From contig JACYXH010000327.1 in assembly GCA_026745465.1 (NCBI GenBank), positions 43,501-107,500 of the forward strand: a DNA stretch of 64,000 bases, in the 5' to 3' direction. The notes beneath the pieces were generated by a model. That model was not told the DNA's origin. It did not search any database and saw nothing but the letters and a program-made list of their open reading frames with translations. Shown here in pieces: positions 1 through 12,900 of the stretch. The translations under genes and the position numbers were made by a program. Position 1 is the first letter of the stretch. Each line of letters opens with the position of its first letter. The DNA is from Lota lota. Taxonomy: Eukaryota; Chordata; Actinopteri; Gadiformes; Lotidae.

Positions 1-162
1 CTATGTGTGTGTTCTATGTGTTTGTGTGTGTGTGAACTATGTGTGTGTTCTATGTGTTTGTGTATGTGTGCTATGTGTGTGTGTGTACTATGTGTTTGTG
101 TGTACTATGTGTTTGTACTATGTGTGTGTATGTGTACTGTGTGTGTGTACTATGTGTTTGTA

Positions 163-199
<37 letters not shown>

Positions 200-317
200 A
201 TGTGTTTGTAGTATGTGTGTGTACTATGTGTTTGTACTATGTGTTTGTGTGTGCTATGTGTGTGTGTGTACAATGTGTGTGTGTACTATGTGTGTGTGTG
301 TACTATGTGTGTGTGTA

Positions 318-376
<59 letters not shown>
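1..376. repeat. (TG)n microsatellite with interspersed ctatgtgt units
   Basis: The first 376 bases are almost wholly TG dinucleotides, broken by tacta and tttg interruptions and ending in a pure TG run (about 320-376). Long open frames across it are artefacts of the dinucleotide. It lies just past the stop codon of the minus-strand B30.2 exon, in its 3' UTR or 3' flank. Confidence 0.95.
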
Positions 377-379
<3 letters not shown>

Positions 380-414
380 GTCCTGCCCGCCGGAGCGTGT
401 GCGTGTTTTTTTTT

Positions 415-968
415 CTACAACCGACACAGAGACAGTGAGGCACCACCACCCCCTAACCTAAACCCAGGGAGGAGGTCCTCCTGGGTGAAGGTGGACTGGA
501 AGGTGTGGATGTGTGTCAGTGTGTCTGAGAACCCTCCTACATCTGGGGACACTCTGTAGAAGGACAGAGTGCCAGCAGGCCGGTCCAGATACACTCCTAC
601 TCTGTTAGAGCCAGCGGGGCGGAAACGTATGGCTGTTCTAATACCGTTGTACCGGGCAGAGTAACGACCATCATGACAATAAAGACTCCAGGACTTGTTG
701 TTCCTTCCAAGCAAGCTGTCATAACCCCTTCCTCTTCTTGTGATTCCTCTGTATGTCACTCCTATATTAACACCTCCTTCCCACTCTACCTCCCAGTAAC
801 AGTGGCCAGTCAGAGCCTCTCTACACAACACCTGCTTATAGGAGTCAAATCTCTCTGGGTGATCAGGATACGACTGCTCCTCTCTAACCAGCGTCACCTT
901 TCTGTCGTCCTCAGACAGAGAGAGTTCTCTGTGGGCTGTGTTTGGGTCCAGTGTGAGTTCACAGGCAT
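415..968 (-). CDS. NLR terminal exon: PRY-SPRY (B30.2) domain
   Basis: A terminal exon of 554 bases, two to finish a split Tyr codon and then 184 codons including the TAG at 417-415. The acceptor is the CAG just before base 968. PRY begins with the [11 protein letters not shown] motif and SLSEDDRKV. The SPRY core holds [47 protein letters not shown] and [10 protein letters not shown], ending SLCRL. B30.2 domains of this class are protein-recognition modules. The exon is uninterrupted. It shares boundary, phase and ending with the B30.2 exons of the TRIM genes at 56.0 and 59.1 kb. Assigned to the NLR rather than a TRIM because the in-phase 47-bp exon upstream has the NLR linker motif WRLKPG. 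Confidence 0.85.
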
Positions 969-3900
969 CTGACAGGAGAACAAGACATGATTAGCTGCTG
1001 AACCATTCTTCATCATCATCCTCATCACTAGTACTGTTCTCTTGCATACTTCTTTTTCCTGTCCTTTTTCACGTGCCATCTACTCTTCGAACATACATAC
1101 TATATATACATAGACATGTACTCATACATACACGTACATACTATATATACATAGACATGTACTCATACATACACGTACATACTATATACATAGACATGTA
1201 CTCATACATACACGTACATACTATATATACAGACATGTACTCATACATACACGTACATACTATATATACATAGACATGTACTCATACATACACACACATA
1301 CTTTATATACATAGACATGTACTCATACATACACATACATACTATATATACATAGACATGTACTCATACATACTATATATACATATACATGTACTCATAC
1401 ATACACGTACATACTATATATACATAGACATGTACTCATACATACACGTACATACTATATATACATAGACATGTACTCATACATACACATACATACTATA
1501 TATACATAGACATGTACTCATACATACACGTACATACTATATATACATAGACATGTACTCATACATACTATATATACATAGACATGTACTCATACATACA
1601 CATACATACTATATATACATAGACATGTACTCATACATACATGTACATACTATATATACATAGACATGGACTCATACATACACGTACATACTATATATAC
1701 ATAGACATGTACTCATACATACACGTACATACTATATATACATAGACATGTACTCATACATACACGTACATACTATATATACATAGACATGTACTCATAC
1801 ATACACCTACATACTATATATACATAGACATGTACTCATACATACACCTACATACTATATATACATAGACATGTACTCATACATACACCTACATACTATA
1901 TATACATAGACATGTACTCATACATACACGTACATACTATATATACATAGACATGTACTCATACATACACCTACATACTATATATACATAGACATGTACT
2001 CATACATACTATATATACATAGACATGTACTCATACATACACGTACATACTATATATACATAGACATGTACTCATATATACACGTACAAACTATATATAC
2101 ATAGACATGTACTCATACATACTATATATGCATAGACATGTACTCATACATACACGTATATACTATATATACATAGACATGTACTCATACATACACATAC
2201 ATACTAGATATACATAGACATGTACTCATACATACACATACATACTAGATATACATAGACATGTACTCATACATACACATACATACTAGATATACATAAA
2301 CACAGGGAAACATAGCTACACATACGTATACACAAGTACACATCTGAATGAATGGACGTCACCTCCTGCTGTGTGGATGGACTTTCCATCTCAATAGTTA
2401 GTGTGTGTTGTGATGACTCTAACTAAACACTTACACTTCTTTACACCTGGTTTCAGCCTCCACACTCCACCGTGCTCCACCCTGGGGGGCAAACAAAGTG
2501 AGAGCAGCATGTTGAAACATTCACCTTCATCATCTGATGTCTCATCACTTTCTACACAACATGAGTTCCAGCTGCGTTTTCAAACCACTTCATTTAGCAG
2601 CGGGTTGAATCCTTGTAGGTGTTGTAGAAAAAACATGTAAAGTTGATAGTTCTCCCAAAATGTAACCTGATAGCTTAGCTGAAACGATCGGCACCCAATA
2701 AAACACAGCCTTATCTAAACATTTTACGAGTCTGCTGTTGGACTCCCCCAACGGCAAAGGGCCTTTCTAACCCAAAGATATTCCCCCTCCCGACGAAGAC
2801 CCCCAGCCGACGAGATGGACACATTCCTCATCAGGGCGCTGTCCTGGAGATATATCCAACGGACACAGACATCACGGGGTGCTTCTCCGGTGTTCTCTTG
2901 CGGGTGCACATCCTTAAGGTGTGGACCCATCGACAAGAATACAGCGCGCTGTAGAGATAGTACCGAGTATCGGGATTTGACATTTTTGTACCCTGTATTA
3001 GAATTAGAATAAAACTCATATACCGTATTAATAGTTTGACTTGCATTTTTGCTTCTTTTACCGGGTTTCCAGTTTAACTTCATCCTTCCTTTTTTTTGAA
3101 CAACAATTGGTGACCCCGACGTGATTTCTAAGGAAGGCAAAGGAACCCGGTGCAGCCGACGACGGGCGGGAGGCCCCGGACAAACCTCTGTATCTCCTCG
3201 GCGCCAGTTTAAACAAGGTGAGCAGGACCTGTGTTAGCAACCGAACCTGTATAGGACAATTCCGGCCCCCGGAATTTAACTTAGGATAGGCCCAGTCTAT
3301 TAGGAGGAGATATAGACGGTGGGTAGGGATCTCCCTCCGAGAGGTCTGCATCATTGTGAACCATAAACTAAATGCAAAGGTGTCAAATCACGTATATTCT
3401 ATTGTTTGTTATATGTTTGTTTGATTGACCGTGTTTGCGGAGCCGTCTAAAGATGGCGGATACCTAATAGTTAAGTTTGTAGTTGACCGTGTTTGCGGAG
3501 CCGTCTAAAGATGGCGGATAACTAAAGGTTATAAGTATGTTGGATTGACCGTGTTAACGGAGCCGTCTAGAGATGGCGGATAACTAAAGGTTGTATGTTT
3601 GTTTGATTGACCGTGTTTGCGGAGCCGTCTAAAGATGGCGGATACCTAATAGTTAAGTTTGTAGTTGACCGTGTTTGCGGAGCCGTCTAAAGATGGCGGA
3701 TAACTAAAGGTTATAAGTATGTTGGATTGACCGTGTTAACGGAGCCGTCTAGAGATGGCGGATAACTAAAGGTTGTATGTTTGTTTGATTGACCGTGTTT
3801 GCGGAGCCGTCTAAAGATGGCGGATACCTAATAGTTAAGTTTGTAGTTGACCGTGTTTGCGGAGCCGTCTAAAGATGGCGGATACCTAATAGTTAAGTTT

Positions 3901-6900
3901 GTAGTTGACCGTGTTTGCGGAGCCGTCTAAAGATGGCGGATAACTAAAGGTTATAAGTATGTTGGATTAACCGTGTTAACGGAGCCGTCTAGAGATGGCG
4001 GATAACTAAAGGTTGTATGTTTGTTTGATTGACCGTGTTTGCGGAGCCGTCTAAAGATGGCGGATACCTAATAGTTAAGTTTGTAGTTGACCGTGTTTGC
4101 GGAGCCGTCTAAAGATGGCGGATAACTAAAGGTTATAAGTATGTTGGATTGACCGTGTTAACGGAGCCGTCTAGAGATGGCGGATAACTAAAGGTTGTAT
4201 GTTTGTTTGATTGACCGTGTTTGCGGAGCCGTCTAAAGATGGCGGATACCTAATAGTTAAGTTTGTAGTTGACCGTGTTTGCGGAGCCGTCTAAAGATGG
4301 CGGATAACTAAAGGTTATAAGTATGTTGGATTGACCGTGTTAACGGAGCCGTCTAGAGATGGCGGATAACTAAAGGTTGTATGTTTGTGTGTGAATCGTG
4401 TTTGCGGAGCCGTCTAGAGATGGCTGATAACTAAGGGTTATATGTTTGTTTGTTAACCACGATGACAGAGTCGTCCCAGACGGATTATAACTAAATGTTA
4501 AATGTCTGTAATTAAACTATAATAGAGGAGTCGTGACGGTGAGGAATAATTGACAAAGGAGAAAACCGTGATGGCGGTAGGATGAACTAATGTAAGAGGA
4601 AATAAGAACACGAGGGACGACGTAAACAACGATAGTCCAACGGTGGAAAGGTAGATAGAAAAAATAAATAATAATAATTTGAATTACAATTATGGCGAAT
4701 ACAATGACAGAAAAGGAACTGATTGAAAAAGTAAATAATAAAAAATAAATAATTATATTAAATATAATAATAAAATAAAAATAACATGAAAGACAGATCG
4801 TTAGAGCGATAGATAGGATTGAGGAAAGTAGCCGAGAAAGAGGAACATTGAGCAGGATACAGGGGAGAGTTAATACAAAGTTCCTCTGCCTCCGCCATAA
4901 AAGATTGGGACAGATATCACCGCTACCGCTCGTCCACAGAAGTCCAGGGGTCAACCAGCGCTGGGGACTCTTCGGAGTTCAGGGAATTCCCACCTCACCA
5001 AAGTGATGTAGTGGGACCCGCCCTAAAGGACCCTGAGGGAGCGCGGTGGTGGATGTACTGTTCAATAAACCTGATGAAGTCTTAGTTCATCCAACAGGTT
5101 CTAAGTAAAGGTCTTTAACTATTGTCTATGTGTTTAGAGCTAGCTTGTTGGGCCAAATGTCTGTCTGTGTGTTTTATATGTTCTGTGTATGTAAGAGTGA
5201 GACACTGAGACACTGGTTGAGTTGTTAGCGCCAATGTTAGAAAACTGGGCTGGTTAAATTAGACATGGAGGTTAACTACTAAAATAACAAAACAGACAAT
5301 ACCAAAATAAAATAAAAAATAAAAACCTTCCTGAGGGACTATGAATATAAATTACATTAAAGTAGAAAAATAATTTAGAGACAAATACCTAAGAAAGTAG
5401 TATAATAAATAAGTATGAAAATTCAGCACTAAATTAATAAGGATCCAAAAGTTAAATCGTATTGTCGACAAAGAAAATACTGGGGGTTTGGAAAAGGAAG
5501 AAAATGGGGAGGGAGAAAGCCATGTGAGAATGTGTGTATGTGTGTGTGTGAGCCTGAGCCTGTTTTCTCGTGAGTTAGGGCCCCTGAGATAAGGGAGGTC
5601 ACTCCCACACTCAGAGTGGTAAACTACACAAGAGAGGACTCTGACTGTAGAAGAAACAATAGGGTTAATAAGGATATGGCTTTTCCTATAAATGCTTTCT
5701 ATTACCATTACATTTGTGTAACAATTACTGACTTGTTACAAGTCAGTCAGATGATCATAATATGGCTCACTTCGTCTTTAATTTTTTTCTTTCTATGTTA
5801 AAAGTTGCCATTCATGCATGATGCCTGCACGTCCCCAATTGCATGTTCTCCCACAGCTCGAGACCACCACTGCCCCGTCCCCTACCGATCGTCCCCCTCC
5901 TTACAGTGACTCCGATTCTGACTCCTTCTCTAATGCTTTTTCAAGCCTGTAGAAAGGTTTTACTTAAACAATATATATGTTAAACAAAAAATTACATAAG
6001 GATTTATCTATAAAAACATTTCGTATTGGTATTCGCGCACCTGCACATCTGTTTTTCACAAGTGCACTACATTCTTTTTTGTGTTTAACAGATTTGCAAA
6101 TTTTTTATGCAACTACAAAACACTAAACCACAATAAAACGTTTTTCATTGTTATACAGTCATGATATTTCTAACATGCTATACTATAACTCATCTGTCAT
6201 GCTATAGCTAGCCTGTCATCCTAGGCCAACCCGTTATGCTGTAGCTGGCCTGTTATGCTACAGTCAGGCTGTGGCTAACCTCTTATGCTACAGTCAGTGC
6301 CTTTCCTTATGAGCTGAGCGTAACCAATGCTGTAGTTGAATGAATAGGACAAAACCAAGGGTGGCTGGCCTCTAGTGCCACCGCTAGTGTACATAGAGTT
6401 TAGAGATATGGCTCTGCTATGAGGTGGACAGTTGGGGATGCTAGATGGGGATATGACGTCGATTTGTGTGTATATTAGCAGTGATGACAATATATTACCA
6501 GAACATGATGCTTCCTATGTTTAGTGACATGATCGGGAGGGAGGGGCTAAAAGACAAGATGCTGGAATTATAAATGACCTAACCCAGGCTACTGCAAGGC
6601 ATCGTGGGGTACGTAGGCTTATGTTATCATGGAGATATGGGATGTTGAGCGACAGATGTAGGGATGCATTAGTATAGGAAAGTCCCTAAAGGATGACGGA
6701 CGAAGAAAAGAGAAGACAGGTCAGATGATGGCCCCGGTGGTGGCAATACAACATGCCACCCCACAACGGCCGGCCCTGGTGTCCTACCCAGCTCATCCTT
6801 GGAACACATCAGCAAGGATACCGGAGCCAAGTGGCACCACCTCTCCCACGCTGGGAGAGCCACAGCCCCTGTGTTCCTTCACAGCCTCTGACTTCCAGCT

Positions 6901-9900
6901 CCCAGAGGCCCCAGACTATCAAGGGGATGGACGAGCCACGCCCCATCCTACCACAACAGAGCCCAGGGTTCGGCAAAGACGACGACTCCCCTCGAACCGT
7001 GTCTGCCCGGCAGATACAGCTAAACCTGGACCGGATCGAACCAGTACAGTATTCCAGCCCACACCCCAATGTAAGACTAACAGACTCCCCGTAGACAATG
7101 GGAACCAACCCTTGCTTCCGCGGTCCTGAGGGGGACATGGCCCACCTCCAGGCTGCCCACCGGACCAGCTCAATGGCCCTGACTCCGAAATCAGGCAACC
7201 CGACCCGTATCGGGAAGGATGAGTATCAAACACCTGACGACCCTACTCCCCTCACTAATGTCCCCAGGCCACGAAAGAGAAGACAGCCCACTATGACTGT
7301 AACCACATCTTCCATCCAAACCGATAAGTGACTGAACCCCTTTTAGTATCTGCTGCAACGTTCATTATCATCTTAGTGTGTTGTGGTTGTTACTGTGTCC
7401 CCTGCGCCCGCTCCCTGTGCAACCGCCCAATAACACCGCCCTGACCCGAGAACAGGATAGAGCCATACAAATGCCCTTACTACGAGCGGCGGCTCAGTAC
7501 GACGATCAGGAAATGGAAGGGGATACCATCAACCTTGCACTAGGTTCACTCCCAATGATCTGCCAATATGAATGTCCTTGATTGATTTAGTCTGTTACAA
7601 GGTACTCCACATATCCCATTACTGCTCCATAGCTTTTCACTTGTTAATCAAGCATTTTGCATTACTATACTTTATTGCATTGTCTATGTTCACCAGGATA
7701 GCGCCCTGCCAGGGCCTATGAATAAACGGGGTGGAATCCAGTATGGGGGTGTTACTGCCCATACTCCCATGATCTCTCCTGGCAGGGGCTAAATGAACGA
7801 TGCACCCCCAAGCCGGCTTGCTGTTTTTATTTTCCTTTACCTTAATGTGCCTTGTCTCGTGGAATGTGGCGACTACTGTACTCTTGTGATGTTTTTTCTG
7901 TTTAAAAAGTGACCACTTGCGGAGGAATGTTAGAACAAATGCAGTACCCATGGTATGGTTGGGAGGAAAGTAAGGGCAGGGCCCGAGCCCCAATAGCCGT
8001 GGTCAGCTCGTTTTAACTACTCCATTTCGATGTGCATGCCATAGTAGACTTTAACTATCAACCTCCCCCAACTGCATGTTATCCTCCCTTATGTTATCAT
8101 GTGAGAACATCTTGAGCAAGCGCCTCTCCATAAACATTGGGTCTGTTCTTGCCTGCATATCTTGTCTTGACCGAACGTTGTACCCGCCATAAATAATAGG
8201 AGGCGCTAGAACTGTTGAGCTACGACCGAGTGACCGTGGGTTGGACCTGCTGTAGAGGTGCCCTGGCTTTTTACGACCGGGTGTCTGGCTCCAGTTGGCC
8301 AGCTGTGTGACATGTCAACAACACGATCCCCGACGAGGATGTAAACCCCCTCCTGGCCACTTCCCCGTTCCCCACCTACCCTTTCAAGAACTTTGCATTG
8401 ATTACACTGACATGGGGAGGGATCGCCGGGTCCAAGGGTACCGTTAATTATTAGTAATAGTCTGTCAGTTCTCGCACTGGGTAGAGGCGTTTCCAACAAA
8501 GAAAGGGACGCCGCGATCTGTTGTAAAAGCGTTAGTAACCAAAATCATACCCAGGTGGGGCTATCCCCACAAATTATGTTCAGATAACGGGTCTCACTTC
8601 ATGAACCATTACTACAGGAAGTAGAAGCAGGACTGGGGATCTCCCACCGGTTTGGGTCCGTTTAACACCCACAAAGTCAGGGACTCGTTGAGAGGGCCAA
8701 CCAGACTCTGAAACTGACACTTCGTAAAGTACTCCAGCATGATAGGGTCCCCTCAGACACCAACATGGTGAGAGACGCGTTGCTGGCATTGGTTGAACAG
8801 CATAAAATCTCTTGGCTATCTGCGTTGCCGCTGGCCCTTATGGACATCAGAGCTGCCCCTCATGCCCGAACGGGACTCTCCCCGCATGAATTTATTACCG
8901 GGAGGCCGATGCCGGGGACGTACACACCTCCCGAGCCACCCTCAGACCAATTAGACGATCAGTTGACAAGCTATTGTGTGGCTCTAACTCAAGTTTCTCG
9001 AGCCCTATGCACCCCAGACACTGTCGATTACTCAGGAGGGCGTAACAGCCTTCAACGCAAACGATCCGTCCACTAGCGATGTATTAGCCTTATCTACCGG
9101 TTATACAGATGAGAACATGTGGCTACAGGCTATTGTAGCATCAGCTCGCACTAATAAAATGGAGAATTGTATAGCATGCGCGGCGGCACGCCCCCGACTT
9201 GTAACCCGGCCCATTCGCATGAATAAAACCTATATATGCTACCTATAAACCGAAGACCCTAGAGGGTACGCCTGCATGCTGGCCCTCTTCGACGAACAGC
9301 ATCCCAGATACTGTTCCCTCTTGAGCAGTGCTTTTCCCCCCGGCTTAAATGTTACTGTTCCCCCCGCGTTCACCCCAGGTGTTAACAACTACTCATGTTT
9401 TACTCGTAGCAGCCTTAAAACCAGTAGTATGAACGTTGGGCATATGCCATTAGAATGGTGTCAGACCCGTGATCGCCTAACCAACGTTCCCCTCAGTAGT
9501 CAACTCCATGTGGGGGGACAAGATTTATTTTGGATGTGTAACCCCCGGCGTCTCCTTCTTAGACTACCCATTGATTGGTCAGGAATGTGCACCATAGTCC
9601 GCCTAGTTCTTCCCCTCACTCTCATAGGACCAACCCCTGCGTCCCCAACCGCGTCGCGGAAAACTAGAAGCATGGGGAGTCAGTGGGATTTAACCGTGGA
9701 CTCAGTCACCTATATTGACTCAATAGGAGTTCCCCGTGGGGTTCCCAACGAGTATAAACTAGCACACCAAATTGCGGCAGGGTTCGAAAACATCCCTCTA
9801 GTCTCTGCCCTTTTCCCTGTCACTACCAGCAAAAACGTTGATCGAATCAATTACATTCATTACAATGTCCAGAAACTGTCTAATAACACCCGAGATGCAG

Positions 9901-12900
9901 TCGATGGCTTAGCGGACCAGTTAGCAGCCACCTCACTTATGGCCTTCCAAAATCGCCTCGCCCTGGACATGCTGTTAGCTGAGAAAGGAGGGGTCTGTGC
10001 GATGTTTGGAGCCCAATGTTGCACCTTCATCCCCAATAACACTGCCACGGACGGGTCAGTCGCCAAAGCCCTAGCGGGCCTTAGAGCACTGTCCACCTCC
10101 ATGGCCGAGGATTCCGGAGTAAGCAACCCCATGGAAGAATGGATGACAAATGTGTTTGGGAAATGGAAAACTTAAATCATGTCTGTGTTAGTCTCTGTTG
10201 CTGTTTTTGTAGGCATAGTAACCTGTTGTGGCTGTTGCTGCATTCCCTGTCTGTGGGCCCTCATCACCCGTCTGATAACCACGGCGTTCGCCAGAGACGG
10301 CGACCCGGCTCTTCACCTGCCCTTGCTCCTCCCGGAACAAGGCGAAGGGCCGGAGGAGTTAGACTTCCAATAGGGCTCTTGGTGCAGGGACCCGTTGATA
10401 TAAATGTTCTGCTGTTCCCCGCCCCCAGAGAGGCCGGTTAATAAATGAGCGTGATGGCCTGCCCATGGCGCAGGCGGCTCCTGAGTTCCTCTGGGTGGCG
10501 TCCCCCTTTCCCTTGCTTGCTTTTCGGTAGTGTTAGGAAACCACCTGTATTAGTTGTTAGGTCAGGAGCTTGTTAATTGTCCTGTATGATCTTGTGTTAC
10601 GGGATGAGGATGAATGTGCCCCGGTATGGGGGTTGGGCAGGTTTTCCCTTCCCTTAAGGAGGGGGGGGGGGGGGTTTCCCGGTCCATCTCACCTGTTTTT
10701 GTATATGCGGTAGGAGAGTTTTTTCCACTATTGTTGAAGTGATCTTTTGATCACTTGGGAGGGATTGTTGTAGAAAAAACATGTAAAGTTGATAGTTCTC
10801 CCAAAATGTAACCTGATAGCTAAGCTGAAACGATCGGCACCCAATAAAACACAGCCTTATCTAAACATTTTACGAGTCTGCTGTTGGACTCCCCCAACGG
10901 CAAAGGGCCTTTCTAACCCAAAGATATTCCCCCTCCCGACGAAGACCCCCAGCCGACGAGATGGACACATTCCTCATCAGGGCGCTGTCCTGGAGATATA
11001 TCCAACGGACACAGACATCACGGGGTGCTTCTCCGGTGTTCTCTTGCGGGTGCACATCCTTAAGGTGTGGACCCATCGACAAGAATACAGCGCGCTGTAG
11101 AGATAGTACCGAGTATCGGGATTTGACATTTTTGTACCCTGTATTAGAATTAGAATAAAACGCATATACCGTATTAATAGTTTGACTTGCATTTTTGCTT
11201 CTTTTACCGGGTTTCCAGTTTAACTTCATCCTTCCTTTTTTTTTTAACAACATAGGAGACATTGTCCCTGAGTGGTGAGCTGTCCTCTCCATACCTGAGA
11301 GTGTCCAGTCTCCAGCGTGGATCCTCCAGTCCAGCAGAGAGCAGCGTAACTCCTGAGTCTCCTGGGTGATTGTACCTCAGGTCCAGCTCTCTCAGATGGG
11401 AGGGGTTGGAGCTCAGAGCTGAGGCCAGAGAAGCACAGCCTTTCTTTGTGACCAGGCAGCCAGACAACCTGCATCAAACACACACTTTATTAATTAATAC
11501 AGTGTATTTTAACATTGTGTTGAACCAGGGAGTGTTTTGTCAGCAGGGAAAAGAGCAACAGAAATGCATTGGACATGAGCAGCACTTACACCAAACGAAT
11601 GTGATGTTAATAAAGGACATCTTTAATGTTCCATATGAATAGCTATACCACGGCCAGTGATGTTCTAGTGGTGATGTGTGCATTATATTCAGATCACAGC
11701 ACGGCTAGAGCCTCATCACCGTGTCTACACTAATGACAACTCCTCAGCTCACATCAGCTGGCCAGAGTTATATAACATAACATACATAGCATACTAGCAG
11801 TTAACAGGACAGCAACCCCTAACCCTCACATCAGCTGGCCAGAGTTACATAACATATAACATACAGAACATACTAGCAGTTAACAGGACAGCAACCCCTA
11901 ACCCTAACCCTCACATCAGCTGGCCAGAGTTACATAACATATAACATACATAACATACTAGCAGTTAACAGGACAGCAACCCCTAACCCTCACATCAGCT
12001 GGCCAGAGTTACATAACATATAACATACATAACATACTAGCAGTTAACAGGACAGCAACCCCTAACCCTCACATCAGCTGGCCAGAGTTACATAACATAT
12101 AACATACATAACATACTAGCAGTTAACAGGAAAGTAACCCCTAACCCTAACCCTCACATCAGCTGGCCAGAGTTCCATAACATATACATAACATACTAGC
12201 AGGTAACAGGACATGACTTTTTCCATAACAGCCCACCTAGTCGTGGATCCTCCCTTACATATTAAACAAGCCCAAAGACACAGTTTGAAGAAGAGGCTGA
12301 TAACTGACCTGAGAGTTTCCAGTGTACAGTGTGGACTCCCCAGTCCAGCAGAGAGCAGCTTCACTCCTGAATCCTGCACATCATTGGTACTCAGGTCCAG
12401 CTCTCTCAGACTAGAGGAGTTGGAGCTGAGAACTGAGGCCAGAGCTTCACAGCATCTCTCTGACAGATGACAGCCATTCAGCCTTTACACAAAATAAACA
12501 CAACATGTTAGGAACTGTGATTAAAATAACTTACATCTTTTACTTTAACATAATGAAGGATTTGTGTTGAAATGTTTTATTAATTGAACTAATATATACT
12601 AGTCAATACATCAGATCCTTAAATGTTTATTCAATATTGGGTGTACAATGTTTTATATTGAATAGTTGTTTTGTAGTATTTAAAAATGGTTTTGTTTATT
12701 AAAATGACTTTTTATTGTAGTATTAGGTATATTATGTATTGTAATACATGTTATTAGTACATCTACAGAGATGTTTTGTATATTATTGGAAGTTATATTC
12801 CATTATGTATATTGTGTGCGAGCACGAGCAAAGACAGCATTTGTGCGCACGGGGGCGTCAGTTGCGCGCTGCTTCACTTTACGTGCGCGCTCAATTTAAA

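Larger units (their letters stand above)
2620..11252 (+). mobile_element. Endogenous retrovirus with two LTRs, defective interior
   Basis: An 8.6-kb proviral copy in an NLR intron, antisense to the host gene. It is bounded by LTRs of 486 and 487 bases starting TGTTGTAG and ending AACAACA, and flanked by a 4-base target duplication TAGG (2616-2619 and 11253-11256). A tRNA-Trp primer site follows the 5' LTR and a G-rich purine tract precedes the 3' LTR. The interior holds a tandem-repeat leader, a PPPY-containing gag-like remnant, a first Env-tail-like segment, a broken integrase and a second, longer Env remnant. There is no intact gag or pol reading frame. The 4-base duplication and the CX6CC Env type suggest a gamma/epsilon-like fish retrovirus. 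LTR similarity implies recent insertion; the decayed interior implies an already defective copy. Confidence 0.92.

Noticed and set aside
5-438. Open frames rich in MCVCV in the first 400 bases
   Set aside because: Translation of a TG microsatellite; no coding pattern.
2724-3140. Minus-strand frame of 138 codons, repeated at 10870-11292
   Set aside because: Lies in the retroviral LTRs antisense to the element; duplicated only because LTRs are duplicated.
9860-10132. Minus-strand 90-codon frame opposite env
   Set aside because: Shadow of the env remnant.
11746-12205. CCCTAA steps as a true interstitial telomere
   Set aside because: They occur once or twice per 79-base unit and are part of a longer minisatellite.
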